A stretch of DNA of 64,000 nucleotides from Torymus aiolomorphi (lineage: Eukaryota; Arthropoda; Insecta; Hymenoptera; Torymidae), in NCBI GenBank assembly GCA_036365515.1, contig CM070875.1, positions 3,445,001 through 3,509,000 on the forward strand, written 5' to 3'. Both the position numbers and the translations under genes were made by a program. This document shows positions 11,574 to 24,819 of the stretch, in pieces. The notes beneath the pieces are model-generated. The model searched no databases and was not told the DNA's origin. It saw only the letters and a program-made list of their open reading frames with translations. Each line of letters opens with the position of its first letter. The stretch's first letter is position 1.

Positions 11574-13718
11574 ATATACTCTCGGGGCGTCGTTTTCGCG
11601 TGTAATTTTCCCGTAAAGTTGAGGTGCGTGCGCGGGCAATATAATTTCTAGCGGCAAGGTAGGGAGAAGATCGACGCCGCGCGCGAAACCCAATTAGAGC
11701 AATGCTCCCGCCGTATAATTTCGAATGGAGAGCATAGGAGGAGAAAATTGACAGCGGGTGTAGTTTCGAGGAGGGGGGGAAGAAGAAGCAGCTGGTGTGT
11801 ATAGTCGGGCGATGAATTAGTTAGCGTCGCGTGCGAGGATCGGCGCGTGGAGGCGTTGATTTTTCAGGGAGAAGAGTGCTGGTGCGGGGAAGAGTTTTTC
11901 GGAGGGGGATGGAGAGAGAAGTGATGAGTGGTGTAGGTCGCGCGGTAATGGCAGTGTAATGGGGCTAGGTCGATCGGGACGGGTGGTGAAGTACCTCGCC
12001 GGTTTGGGGAAGTCGGGGGTGTGGGAGATTGATGGCGAAGAGAATGCCGTGTAATTGAAAAATAATTTCCCCGAAGGTTCCTTTTTTTTTTGTCGGGGTC
12101 GAATTTATTTGCTTCGATGTGTATATATCGGGACGATAGCGAGCCGAGGCGCGTGTATAATACTTTGATAGAAATGGTGGAAAAATGGAGTTTTAGAAAA
12201 ATTTAATCTACGGCGAGCTGAGCGACGGGATAAAATCGCTGAAAAATGATTCTTTAATTTCGGGAAATAAGATTTTCGGAAATCTAGTTTGGATGGGCGA
12301 AATTCGGTGATAACGTAACAGAGATAAAGCTGAAGTTTCAAATTGGTTTTACTGAACTTTTGTACTATTATTTTTCATTTCGGCGCATCACGGTTGAAAG
12401 TAATTGACAAAAAGTAAGAAAAATCGTTTTCAGCACGCGGTCTCTCTCTCTCTCTCTCTATCTCTATCTATCTCTTGCTCGATGAAAGAGGCAAACCAGA
12501 AACACTTTCCAGCAAGTGACATTTCTCGCTCAAATAGATTTTCGGATCTGAAACTATATTTTCAAATTGTAGCGGAAAAGATATATAAATTGTACGAGAC
12601 CATTAGGGATTTTTCGTATACATATATATTTTTGTTAGACATCAGACAACCAATTAAATACACGATAATAAACGAAGCAAATATTTGATAATTAAGAGTC
12701 AATAATATACTTGTTATAATATAGTGTCGATAACAAAATAGTTATATGATAAATCGAATTTATGACGCGCTCCATCATTAATATATAGCAATTCGATACA
12801 AATGCAATTTATTAAGCTTATTTAATTCAAGATATATGAAAATCGAAAATATGGGAATTGATACGCGTGCATATAAGCGTATTTTGAAAACCGCTGATAT
12901 TGATTTTGTGGTCAGATTGAACTGTAAGTGACATCGAGTAACATGGATCAATCTGTGCGTCTATTTTCGATTTTCCCTGGCCTGGCAATTGGTTATCGAT
13001 TAAATTTAAATACAAATTGATATGCATACACGCGCAGCGCCCTTTGGTACCGATTATTCGTTATTTGCCGCTAAAACAGAAAAAAAAGATGTTGAGTTTC
13101 CAAAAAACTTTTGTTAAGTGAATAATGCATAATAGTTTCATTACGAAATTACGTTAACTCGATAACCAGTATCTGATTATCCTCGTGTCCCGTGTACTTT
13201 AATTTACTTACAGCAATCCTGTCAATTTTATTATAACTTTTCGCAGCTTTTCCCGGTAATGACTTTGTCGTGTTTTCTTTTAAATTAAATCTTCTCTTAT
13301 CCCTACAAACATCAGTTGGCAGTGCAACTTTGATGGATTTATCTAAACGCTTTTATCTCGTTATTCCTCCTATTTTTGTTCACAAATATTCTGTTGGCGC
13401 GTAACAAACAAAAGACGGTCTTTAATAATACTTTAGTAACTTTTATAAACATACTTCTTGATTCTTTAATACTTCTCAATAAATAATATTTCCTTATACG
13501 TTTCAACTTTTATCACTAAATATAACATCGCTATACGATTCCTTCAAATGGAAATATACTTGTCGTCCAAATAAAGTTTGCCGTTTTAGTTTTCAATACT
13601 TAAAATTCATCCTGTAAAAAGTATGCGATTCTTCTAATTTCGATCCCAATAATTTTCCCATATTTTTCTCCCTTAACGACACACCTATACCCAACATCTC
13701 GTAATTTCTGCTTTCCAG
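10183..13718. other. Intron of the beat-like gene
   Basis: Non-coding. It contains a 17-base G run at 10290-10306, a GA run at about 11533-11571 in a GC-rich section, and a CT run near 12440. GT and AG borders are present (GTATGA; CTTTCCAG). No other gene was seen inside it. Confidence 0.7.
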
Positions 13719-14036
13719 ATCGACCGCGCGTACACTCAGCGCAACAAGACCCTGCACTCGGTGGGCGACGCCGCGGTGGCGGCGCGCGCCTCGATCTCGC
13801 TCCAACTTCAACGCCGCCACTTCCACGCGGGTTCACTCACCGTCGGCTGCAGGGCGACCCTACCTGGAGTCGTCGGTGCCCCCGAATACAGGACCACGAA
13901 AACTGCCACCCTAGCAGCGCGCAATCAGCCGCTCGCCCAGGAACCACCAAGAGCCTCGGCCGCTGTCGTTTCAGTTGGCAGCAGTGTCGTCGCCGTTGGA
14001 TTGCTGCTGATCATCCTGAATATGGGGGAGTACTGA
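13719..14036 (+). CDS. beat: Beaten-path-like gene, last coding exon
   Basis: The exon starts in phase 0 after CTTTCCAG and encodes 105 residues before TGA. The first part completes Ig domain 2, with RASISLQLQRRHF followed by SLTVGCRATLPG, where Cys is the partner of the domain-2 cysteine. A Pro/Ala-rich linker leads to a hydrophobic C-terminus (VVAVGLLLIILN) that ends almost at the stop. In known Beat proteins a tail like this is consistent with a GPI-anchor signal or a short membrane segment; which applies is not decided here. The three exons together give about 275 residues, close to a full Beat protein lacking its signal peptide. Confidence 0.88.
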   Translation: MDRAYTQRNKTLHSVGDAAVAARASISLQLQRRHFHAGSLTVGCRATLPGVVGAPEYRTTKTATLAARNQPLAQEPPRASAAVVSVGSSVVAVGLLLIILNMGEY

Positions 14037-14547
14037 GCGCGCTGAGCACGCTGAAACCGGGGATCACGATGATGGGTTTGGCGTCCGATTTTTTAAGTTG
14101 TAATAATGCTGCCGTTATGGGTTTCTTCGTAGGTGTATCGTTACGTTGAGGTGGGGAGGCTGAGGTGGGGAATATCGAATACGTATGGATGAAAGAGAGA
14201 GAGAGTATTTTTAGTACTGTAAAAGCCATACTTTTAACAGGTATACCAGGCGACATACAATGTGTAATAAGTGGTCATTTTTGTCGTGAAGTTTACGTAT
14301 AATGGGCACTGCCGAACGTTGAATTTTATATATAATATTAACATACACAGAGGCAAATGAGGAGAACTTTTCACGGGTTTAAATCGGACGTCAAACTCTC
14401 TGCGTGCGTACGCAGATTAAAACAGCTCTCTCAACAAACATGCCGAATGAATTATTATGAATGTTGATGACTTTTATTTCTTTTTTATGAAAAACCAAAA
14501 ATATATATATATAGTTTTATCGGATATCGAAATAATAATGAAAAAAA

Positions 14548-14557
14548 AATAAATAAA
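14548..14557 (+). promoter_or_regulatory. Possible polyadenylation signals
   Basis: Two overlapping AATAAA hexamers lie about 510 bases after the beat-like stop codon, in an A-rich stretch. They would give a 3' UTR of roughly 0.5 kb. This is motif evidence only; such hexamers are common in AT-rich DNA. Confidence 0.3.
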
Positions 14558-15180
14558 AACCAAAAACGTCTTTTATATTCAGAGCCTTTTTACTTATATC
14601 ACAACACACGTGCGCGTATATACACATGCATTATCAAACGTGAAACATTACACATACATACATACGTACATGCATACATGAGACAGACGTACGCGCATAT
14701 TTGTCGTATATAGCACTATACACCGCGCCTGTTGAATGCTCTCGCGTTCTCTCTCACTCCCTCTGGCAGGAGACAAACATGCATTTAGTTCTCTCGTTTC
14801 AGCTGCGCTGTATACACATGCACACAAGAACGTACATACACCACACGTACACACGGAGTCGGTACACACGTATACCTGCCATAGCCCGAAGTCGCGAGGC
14901 GACTGAGTATATGTATGTAATTGGAACCGGACGAGAAACTTGTATTACGCGCATTGATTCGTGACATACACACACACACACACGCACACACATACACATA
15001 CATATTATATACAGCTGTTTTTTCATAGAAAGACTATTTTTATTAACACGTGTTCGCAATACACACAATTCTGTACGAGGATAAAAAATAATAACTATGT
15101 CGAACGAAAATGAGAAAATGATGAAGAAGATAGAGCCGAAACGAAGTATCCGTCGTCCGCGATGCGATGACGCCAATATC

Positions 15181-15247
<67 letters not shown>

Positions 15248-17500
15248 TTATATGTATATATATATTTATATATATCTATATCTATATACACCAGTAATGA
15301 AAGAAAAAAAAAATATATAATAATAAAAAGTGTACGAGATTCATAGCTGTATAGATAGTTGAAAAATTTTCACCAACCACGAACAAACCATACCAACGAC
15401 GGCGAAGCGATTTTTGCTTAACTTTATCGACGACGAATATATATATAGATATATATTATACGTATATATATACATATAAAACAACCCACAATGGCAAAAC
15501 GTGCGTTTTTTACACGCGTAATCTCAACACATCACCCACCGTTCGCCGCGTCTTTCCCCCGCGCGATGCTGCCCATCATCACGAGGAATATATGTTATAT
15601 CCAACGAGGCGACGCGATGCGCGCTGTACAAGTACATTATTATTATATTATAAAGCGCGACAAACGCAGTCCGTGTACATAGTGTGTATATTGTATTCGA
15701 TTATGTAGGGTGGGAGAGGATATGAGAAAGGATAAGAGTATAAGGACACATATACGCGCGGATGCGCTCGGACCGACGTCATGTCGTGGCGGTTCGCGCG
15801 AGTGTGTGTGTGTGAGCGTTATATGAGGTTATTACGTATATATATTAGGGACACGCGTACGCGTATACAGACACATTCACCTACACTCACACCTTTATAA
15901 ATAAGTATGTTGTGTAAGAGGGTACTGAGGTGAGGTGATTGGTGAGGAGGAAAAAGGTATGATTAGGATGTATGGCGAGGGGATATGGAGGAGGTGGAAT
16001 TTAAGCGATCTGTGTAAGTTTTAAAGTGTTAAACGGGTGGTGACGACGATGGTGATTGAAATATTAAATCGATGGAAGTCATTTATTAATGTGTCTATGT
16101 GTTTGTTTATTTGAGATATACCTCTCCTGTAATTTGATAAGTCCTTTCCTTAGATTATTATTTTTTTTTCGTACACTAATTTTTTGAGGAATTTCATCAA
16201 TTATTGCTATTTATACGATAGGTTTAGTCATTATGTTCAAAGTTTGAATTCGATCATTGATATTTTTTGTTACACATATTTTTGTTTATTTACTATTATC
16301 ATAATAACATATACGAGTATCTATCAACAGGACACATCGGATGAAGAATCGAGGCAAGTATGCAAACGTCTGTTTTAAAAAATTTTATTTACACAGCAAC
16401 CTGCCCGTAAATTTCAAAACCCCATCAATAATCCTCGAGCGAAAAAAAAATGCAAATCCCGCTCCTCTTCGCACTTCATCGACTTTTACTTCCACTCTCC
16501 CTCAACAAACCGTCTAACATAAGTACACCGCAGCTCTCCCCCATAAAATAAGCATGTCTCTCCCCACAATCAATGCCTCCCCTTCGCCACATTCAAATGC
16601 ACGCGGAGCCATTAACGACTCTCCGCTGCTATACGATATATATATATACACTGCATCGCTCCGCGCGCTCTCGTTACCCAGATAAGACCCGCCATCACAG
16701 TGCGTCCCATACAATTTCTTTAATTACACCTTCTCTTCCTCTCCTCGCCTGTCGATACACCCTCCGCTCTATACGCGAAGCGTAAAACACGCTGGAAGAG
16801 AGCCACACTGGCGCGCTTTTATCGGCGTCCCACTTCATTGCGGCGTCTCGAAACTGATACAAAATCAATACGAGTCAAGCGCGCAGAGAGAGAGAGAGAA
16901 GCTCGCGCGCCCGCCGCTGCGCTCTATCGACTATATTCCGCTGGGCTGCATACCGGAGTCTGAGTCGTCGCCGCCGCTTCGCGTTGCAGTTACACTAGGC
17001 GGTAATTGAATACCGTCGCCCGAGACGCTGCGCCTGCCTGCCTGCCGCCGCCGACGACTAGGAATGCCGAGTCTGACAAGCAGAGAGAGTGTCACATGGT
17101 AGAGTGCGGGTTACTAGCTACAGGGTTACCGGATTTTGATCGGAACTGGGAGCGGTAAGTGCCGCGCGCTTACGCGACCGAAAGATGGGATTTGCTGCTG
17201 CATACTCTGCGAGGAGGTATGAGGTATGACGGAGGAGGAAGAGAGACGGAGAAGGAGGACGTATTTGACGCGACGAGAGATGTTTGGCGCGGGGCGAACG
17301 CTGAGAGATATTGGATTCGGAGGAGGGGTGATTCTTTTGAGGAATGGTGATTATAGGCGGATGATTGAACTGAACGTGGCTGATCGTTGGTTGGTTAATC
17401 AGAGAGGATGGGATTTTAATTAATTTGTATTAAATATCTTTATCTGCTGCTAAAAATCAACACAGAAAATCTTTGTTTTACACATGCACTTATTCTTATA
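14558..17500. other. Intergenic stretch with microsatellites
   Basis: No supported gene. It holds an AT run at 15183-15246, CA-rich tracts near 14970-15000, and CpG-rich DNA at 16800-17160 ending in a strong GTAAGT at 17155. The latter could be a non-coding first exon, but nothing downstream supports it. Confidence 0.5.
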
Positions 17501-17736
17501 TGGGTGATTCTCTGCAAAAGTGCACATTTTTACGTGTAATCTCTGTAATTGTAAATAACCATCTTTCATTGATTAATAATGGACATCGCGCAATTTTTAA
17601 TTTCACTGATATTGGAAAATAATTTACGTTTCATTATAATCAAAAAATTTATTTTTTGAAAAAATAGAAGATTTTACATTATAAAATATCCACGGAGATT
17701 ACACGAGAGAATATGCACTTTTACAGAGAATCACTT
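17501..17736. mobile_element. Short foldback MITE
   Basis: Arms of about 45 bp (17503-17545 and 17692-17736) are inverted copies: TGATTCTCTGCAAAAGTGCA on the left against TGATTCTCTGTAAAAGTGCA read from the right. The sequence CTTATAT lies just outside the left arm and at the right border, possibly a target-site duplication. The 145-bp centre is AT-rich and non-coding. Confidence 0.65.
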
Positions 17737-18467
17737 ATATATACTTATCACGAAAATGCCGATCGAGCTTAATTTTCTTTTTAAACTGCTCGAGTGTATC
17801 CAACAATTGACGCGTTAACCATCATCTATACTAATATATAACTCACGTCTATGCGACACCAATCAATCGATCGGCTCGCCTTCCCGCCAGATCTAATTAC
17901 CCGATACAAAAAAAGAAAAGAACGCCTTATAGAGCGCACCTACATTCCCAGGCCGAAACACTCATACACATATATATACCGCAGCCACGTCCCCACGGAT
18001 ATCATCGCATATATCGACATCCGAGAGAGTCTCCAACTTCCAAGACTATACACCCACCACCTCGCCTATACTGTCGTTATAAACTCGACAAGACGCAGCA
18101 GCGACGCTCCCTTATCTCGGGGGCCATATGTTTATGACGGCTCATCGTTGTATCTCATTATGGCGGGACCGCGTAGGATTATCGCGTATTACGCGCGCAC
18201 TCGTTCGCTAGCCTGTGGGATGAATCCGGCTACTTTTCTATTATGTGCAGCGTTGTGGTGGAGAGACAGAGAGGATGTGTTCTATTCAGCTGGTGAATTG
18301 GCCGCGCGCGTTGGTGTGAGCATGATGGGAGTAAAGCGCAGCGCGCGCGCGCGTGTATGTGTGGTGTATAGGGCAGAGTTTGCGGTGATTGTGAGAGGAC
18401 AGCTGCGGTGGGTTTTCGGGGATATGTGTGGTTGACTGAGGTGAGAGAAAAATACTCTCTAAATTGG

Positions 18468-18568
18468 AACTGATACCAAATCAGTGGTATTACTGGTAAT
18501 CAGTGAATATTCACTAATTGTTAGTGATTATCAGTTGTAAGTGTAAACCACTGATTTGGTATCAGTGC
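18468..18568. repeat. Hairpin with 20-bp arms
   Basis: ACTGATACCAAATCAGTGGT near 18468 is the exact complement of ACCACTGATTTGGTATCAGT near 18548. The arm itself is partly palindromic. Variants of ATCAGTG and CACTGAT recur in the spacer. Confidence 0.75.
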
Positions 18569-19674
18569 ATGTGCACTGATTGAAATGTAGAAAGTTGCAT
18601 CGTTGGATTTATTTATATTGGTATAGTTCTTCTCGTCAAAGGAAAAGAAGGTTATCGAGAAATATATGATTGCTTTGTACCCTTCAACGCGCAATTCCAT
18701 TCGAACACACACATATAGCCTTCATTCAATCAGAAATACAACATAAACCCTTTCACGGTTTCTCTTCTTTTTTTTTTTTTTTTTTTGTTTGCGCTAACCT
18801 CGTAGTAATCTGGAAATCTTAACTAAATAATCCGAGCCGTAGATCAAACGAAAACTTTTTATCGGGCCGACAAAGGAACCTAATTCTCTCCCTCTCTGCC
18901 CTCTAGAGCTCAATATCATACATCAATTCAATTATCGTAACTCACTTAACTTTCTTGCCGGTACGCTCGACCGCTCGCAGGAGAGGAGAAGGAGGAGGAG
19001 GACACGAAAAACACGAAAAGACAGATAACTCGTAATCGTCTTTTTACTCTCTTTCTCCGCGCGTTCGTTCCACTCCTTCTCGCCGCCGCCTACGGGTCTA
19101 CACGTATACCACCGCGTAAGTAAAGAACGACACTTCTAACTTTTCGGCGCACCCTGCGGAAGTGTGTCTATGTGTATACTCGTAGCTGCAACAGTTTAGG
19201 CACTTATTCACACATGAATATGGATGGTAAGAGATGGCGGAGGAAGATGTACGTAGGAGTTCTGGTATATGTAGGTATGTGTATAGGCAAGCGGAGAGAT
19301 GAGTGGCTTTTTGGTGTTATTTGAAGATGCAGTTGATGTGTGCTGTGAATGGAATTTCGAATGAAGTATTTGTACAGTGGGTGATGTAGTCTCGTTGTTG
19401 TTTGGATTATTGTCAATACAAAATCTTGATGTTGTTCGAATGCATTGGTATTTATTAATGCATTGGCACGAGCATTTCAGGCTTGTGCAGTATTATCAGG
19501 TTACGTGTATAATTGATAGAATTAATTTAGGCTATTTGCATTAGTATTATAATTACAAAGCCTATTGCGTTCAGTTTATTTTGAAAATTGAAGGTATTAA
19601 ATCCGAAATTATACTCAATTAATACATTCAATTGTAACAAACTGCGTGATTATTTGATTCCTAACAAATATGGT

Positions 19675-20297
19675 TACACTGATAAAAGGATTTGTTTACT
19701 ATTAACATGGCATTGTAACTGTTAACATGCGTATGTTTAAATATGACCAAATATAGGCACTGTAACAGTTATAATGCCATGTTAACAGTTATAAGTTACC
19801 ATGTTCTCATAAATAATTTCAACATGTTACCTGAGAACATTGATATTATAATAGTTACAATATGCAGCTTATTATAATAGTTTTTGAATCGAATGGCCAA
19901 TTTTTTACCAGGATGATGTTTTATAACAAAAACGTTTGGAATAAAAACATCATTTATTTTTTTACTCCAACGTTTCGGACATTTTTATTGTTTATCCTGA
20001 TGAGGAACATAAACAATAAAAATGTCCGAAACGTTGGAGTAAAAAACTAAATGGAGTTTTTATTTCAAACCTTTTTGTTATGTAACAACATCATCCTGGT
20101 AGAAGATTGGCTATTAGATTAAAAAACAACAATTTACAAGAACTTCTACCATCAGCTACTTTCAAATCTAAATATGTCTATTAGTTAATATAGATATTGT
20201 AACTATTACAATATCACATTTTATACTTAAACATGTCAAATAGTTCTATTTCAAATAGATAAATATGTTAACAGTAACAATATTCTTCTCCCAGTGT
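19675..20297. mobile_element. ACACTG-ended TIR element with a 250-bp foldback core
   Basis: The left end ACACTGATAAAAGGATTTGT matches the right end read inversely, ACACTGGGAGAAGAATATTG. Similarity continues into TACTATTAACAT and TACTGTTAACAT. In the middle, 19879-20128 is itself a near-perfect palindrome with a loop of about 13 bp at 19998-20010. The palindrome may be a second element inserted into the first. Short open frames inside it are fragments without recognisable domains. Confidence 0.65.
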
Positions 20298-20777
20298 ATA
20301 CAACGATGAAACATAATATAACATTATATTATTATAAATTAAAATATAAATAATAACCTTAAATTCTCATTCGTCTTAAACGCTATTTTTTCTAAGCATC
20401 CGATTGATGAAAAACCCCATGTTTGAAAAAACAGGTAATTCTAAGATTCCGCAGCTTCGAATAACCCTACAACACATAGCTATTCGCATAATTCTAAGCA
20501 ATCAATCCTACCAGTCTCCCAACTCCTTGGCAATTACACTACTCGTCGCTTAATACTCTCGACAACTCCTTCCCGGAAGAAAGTAAAAAGTAAGAGATCC
20601 CGCCGAGCGAGAAACCGCAGCCGCCACCTCGTGCGTAACAGGTCGATCGACCTCTCTCTTCCTCTTTTCCTCTCTCCTTCGCTTCCTCTGCGAGAAAAAT
20701 CGGGCCCTCGACGCGCTTCCTCGCGCGAGCGCGGATTGCGCAGCCGTGCGTAATTGTACGAGCGAAGACGACTCCAA

Positions 20778-20906
<129 letters not shown>

Positions 20907-21666
20907 GATCAGCACGCCCGAGAGAATCGTCGTCGTCGTCATCGTCGTCGAGACTCCAAAGGAAACCACAGCAGCGCCAGCGCGACTGCTTCGGTTCGAA
21001 TGCGAAATTTAATTGAAGCCGCTTGGATGGAAATTTTACGGACGGGTTCGCGATAACGAGGAATTATATAATTTTGTAGATAACCGTTTTTGAGGAAGGG
21101 GAAGTTTTGATGGCGAGGGGCGAGATTTTTGAGACGGTATAAAAGGATTGTTTGATACGTCGAGTTTCTGGGAAACGAGAGGTGTGTTTATATTTGATAT
21201 ACGATGGAGAAGAATTTGTGGAATTCGCGAGAGTTCAAGAATAATTTACGTTATTAAGTAATTGTATTCGAAGTATTTTGTACGGTTCAGGGAAACGCTA
21301 GCGATTCCGATGAACTGCATATAGAATTTTATTAGCAATATAATGGTCATGTCATGACAAGTTTAAATTTCGTACCGAATTATACGTAATTTCGAAAAGC
21401 CCATGAATATCGAAATTATATGATGAAAAGTTGAAACCAGTCTAACATGCTTGTAGCGTGTTCGATAATCACGTTACACCAGTTTATAATTCGTGGCATT
21501 TTGGAGAAAAAGAATATATTATGTATATGAAGGTTATTAACTTTATTATTATCAATCGTAAAAATTTGACTACCAGAGTATACCGAGTATTAAATGTATC
21601 TATTAACGAAATGAAAGTTTCAATGAAGAAGCAGAATAAAAATTTAAAAATTTTCGAAAAATACAT

Positions 21667-21682
21667 ATGTGTGTGTGTGTGT

Positions 21683-21720
<38 letters not shown>
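21667..21720. repeat. (GT)n microsatellite
   Basis: A GT run with one TATG interruption in an otherwise AT-rich gene-free stretch (20902-23060). That stretch holds no exon I can support. Confidence 0.9.
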
Positions 21721-21724
<4 letters not shown>

Positions 21725-23062
21725 AAAAATGTCATTCCTTTCAATAAATCCGAATCATGATATTGTCTGATTACATAAAATAAACGAGTAAAGAAACTGC
21801 TTATCAAAGCTGTAAGTCTTGCCTTCTATCCTTTGAAGACACATTTTCTTGTTTTATAAAAATATACCATAAATTTTTCAGTTCGAATGTCAATTACAAT
21901 TTCCCATTATTACCAACAAGTGAACGAAACAATTTAAAACCCCGTTCGTCCGTTCATTAATGTCGCCTTTGCCGCGTCCCTTCTTAATATTGTTCCAGCA
22001 AGTTCTAATACTTCCAATTATAAATAACTAAATGGATATAGTCCTCTCTCTCCGTCTCTCTGTCTCTCTGGGACTTTCAACGAGCCGATATTGATTCTGC
22101 GAGTTTCCAATACATCCTCTTAAGGAAGTTGACCGATGCCGGTACATCGACATTGCCTGTCTATATATTACATTGTACTTTAAAGAAACATCTATTGAAT
22201 CTGAAATAATATACCGCTACTCCAATCGTCTCCCTCATTCTCTTATACTATTATACTAAAAATACACATCTCTCTTCCTCTCTCTTTTTATATCTCTCTC
22301 TCTCGCGGTGAAAGCAGTTCAACAATGATTTTTCACGTCGCGTATGGTTATTGTAAAACGGATGTAATTTATCATGTCGTTGGAGGCGCTTATCGTGTTT
22401 AGGACGAGTTCAGAAACATGACCGGAGTAATCACAAACACCATGTTAGAGTTTCACGTTCCCGACTTCTCTCTGTCCCTCTTCCTCTCTCTCTCTCCCCC
22501 TCTCTTGTCTCCGCTTGTTATTGTTGCGAGTGCTTCGAATTGATTCAGATATTCGCGTGCATACCTCGTGTCGAGTGTATAGTGCATAGCCGGCGGTGTG
22601 TATGACCCGTCACTTCTGATATGTTTGCTAATTTAAGGAGATAAATTAATGGTGTTGAAATTGGTCAGTCAAGACTTGATTATAATTTTCAATTTTTGTT
22701 TATTAAGTAGACAGTGTATTTATGTTTGTATAATTACCATAGCACACATAATAATGTACAAAAAATGCATTGCTATGCCACAGCAATCATTGAAGGACCG
22801 GAAATGAAACGGACACATAGGTACCTAAAATTTGCGCTTCAATATTGTCAAACAAGGCTGACTTTTGAAATTTTTAATGAACTATTTTGAAAAAACTTGA
22901 AAGATCAGTTTTGTCTAGCAATAATGATCTGCTCAATTTGGGTTGCCGTTTTATTTCCGGATCCTCAATCTTTATAACTATTCTCTAAAGGATATTCTGT
23001 TTCAATTTTAATGTCAGAATGTTAATTTTTGCTCTCAATTTATAATTATCGAATATTTAACA

Positions 23063-23225
23063 TTGGAAAATTAATTTTAGTTTATGAGAGAAAGTAACAA
23101 AAAACGAATAAAAAAGAAAATTGGAATATTAATTTTAGTTCAAGAGAGAAAGGAATAAAAAACAAATAAAAAAGAAAATTGGAATATTAATTTTCAGTTC
23201 AAGAGAGAAAGTAATAAAAGACAAT
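23063..23225. repeat. 58-bp tandem repeat, about 3 copies
   Basis: Copies begin TTGGAAAATTAATTTTAG at 23063, TTGGAATATTAATTTTAG at 23121 and TTGGAATATTAATTTTCAG at 23179. Each runs through a GAGAGAAAG...AATAAAAAAGAAAA segment. The spacing is a constant 58 bp with a few substitutions. Confidence 0.85.
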
Positions 23226-23369
23226 TATTATAAAAAGGAAAAATATTATTAATTATATTTTGTTGAAGGTGAATTTTTTACAATTGTTTTGGAAATAAAT
23301 TTTTTGATTTTCGGGTTTGGTTTCACGCTCGGTACAGTATATACATACTATTATCACACGCTAATAATA

Positions 23370-23452
23370 AATGAATTGGCTCATGCAAAAAGGGTCCTTA
23401 GATATACGGAAATATAATACAGTTAAGGTCCTTTTTTGCATGAGTTGACTCA
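23370..23452. repeat. Hairpin with about 25-bp arms
   Basis: GGCTCATGCAAAAAGGGTCC at about 23379 is complementary to GGTCCTTTTTTGCATGAGTT at about 23426, around a 25-base AT-rich loop. It is probably a small foldback remnant. Confidence 0.7.
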
Positions 23453-24190
23453 AATATTCCTTAAATTATTTGACAAGTTAATTTTATAGAAACTGGTGGA
23501 TATTGCGCACGCATACGTCTTCACTTGCACACTTTTGTTGACTCTTTAACTTCATTCAAATTCGTAAACGAATAACAAGCAACACAAAGATAGTTTGATT
23601 CTTTGACAACAGTTAACCAATCAGAGTGCGAATAAAAATCGAATATGGCTTACTTTTAAGCTTCAATTCAAAATTTATTACGATGGTTTCTTTTTATAAA
23701 TGGATGTAATATTTTGAATAGTAATAGAATATAATAATATCATAATATAACATTGTACAATCTCATACATTATTGTGCATACTTATCAAAAACGCGAAAA
23801 AGGAAACTAACAATCTGATTATTTTTAGAATTAAATTTATATTATAAAATATTGAAATAACTGATTTTCCTCGCGATAGAATTGCTGTTCTTTAATGAAA
23901 AATATTATTAAAAATGTACATTAAAAGTCAATAAAATATAAAGCTGTACTCTTCTGTTTTCAGATATTTCGGTCCAAAATCTAATAACAAAATTTTATAA
24001 AAATAAAGATGTTCAGGTATTTGTCACTAAATTAGATAAAACAAATGCAAACGAAATATTTAGTACAAATATTTCACGTGGCTTTCGAACTAAATGAAAA
24101 AAAATAGTAAAACAATATTAACTTGTAAATAGATATATTGAAGAGCATCGCATTTTCTAACAATAAATAACGCTATTTATAATCGAATTT

Positions 24191-24748
24191 TTAAGAGATG
24201 TATCTACTTAATACATTCACATCCATGTCTTTATAATACTTATAACTCTGTAAAACTTTTTTTAAGCTGAGAGTCTTAGCATTATTTGCATAAAAATCAT
24301 TAATCGCGCAACAGTAAAGATATCCAGACAAGATGTTACTTTGTGGGCTTACAATTATTTTTCGGCATAGATTCTGACTTTTACAAATTATATATTCATT
24401 ATCTGAAAGTTTTACTTCTTTTTCACCTAATTTTGGATGATTTACAATCAAGAAAACATAGGCTTCCTTTGTTTTTGTATCTACTGCAATCTTATAGAGA
24501 ACTTTGAGGACTGGAATTTTATTACGTGTATTTCCAGTTGGCATTTGTACTGGATCTAAATAAAACTGTATATTATTGAGTTTCAACACACCAATACCTC
24601 CGGCCCATACATGAAGATTTCTTTTCCTGTGTTTAGCAAGATATCTAACAGCGTTTTCTACACGATACCAATTTCTAGGATTATCATTAATACTTTCCCA
24701 CATTGGCACAGCGTTTTGAAAAAAAATATGTATTTTGTTGTTCTATAT
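24191..24748 (-). pseudogene. DNA/RNA non-specific endonuclease, orphan C-terminal exon
   Basis: The frame runs from about 24748 down to the stop at 24191. It matches the C-terminal half of the DNA/RNA non-specific endonuclease (NUC) family, Mg-dependent nucleases related to EndoG and Serratia nuclease. Visible are a QNAVPMW strand and DNPRNWYRVE. Numbered from the Met at 24709, Asn10 and Glu18 keep the spacing of the metal-binding Asn and the catalytic-helix Glu of the family. The later GGIGVLKL, PVLKVLYKIAVD and AYVFLIVNHP segments form the expected beta-strands. The upstream catalytic DRGH exon was not found: the frame meets a stop at 24749 (a possible TAG acceptor) and a tRNA-like relic follows. 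It is either the last exon of a larger gene or a dead fragment. The family assignment is from recognised motifs. Confidence 0.65.
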
Positions 24749-24819
24749 AATAATTTGTCAGCTTTGGCAATTAAGTGACCTACAACCAAATGTTTTTTGG
24801 ACTTACCTAGAACAAACAT

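Noticed and set aside
17851..18435. 194-codon + strand open frame
   Set aside because: Arg/Tyr/Ser-rich composition typical of CpG-rich DNA, no domain, no splice support and microrepeats inside it; probably chance.
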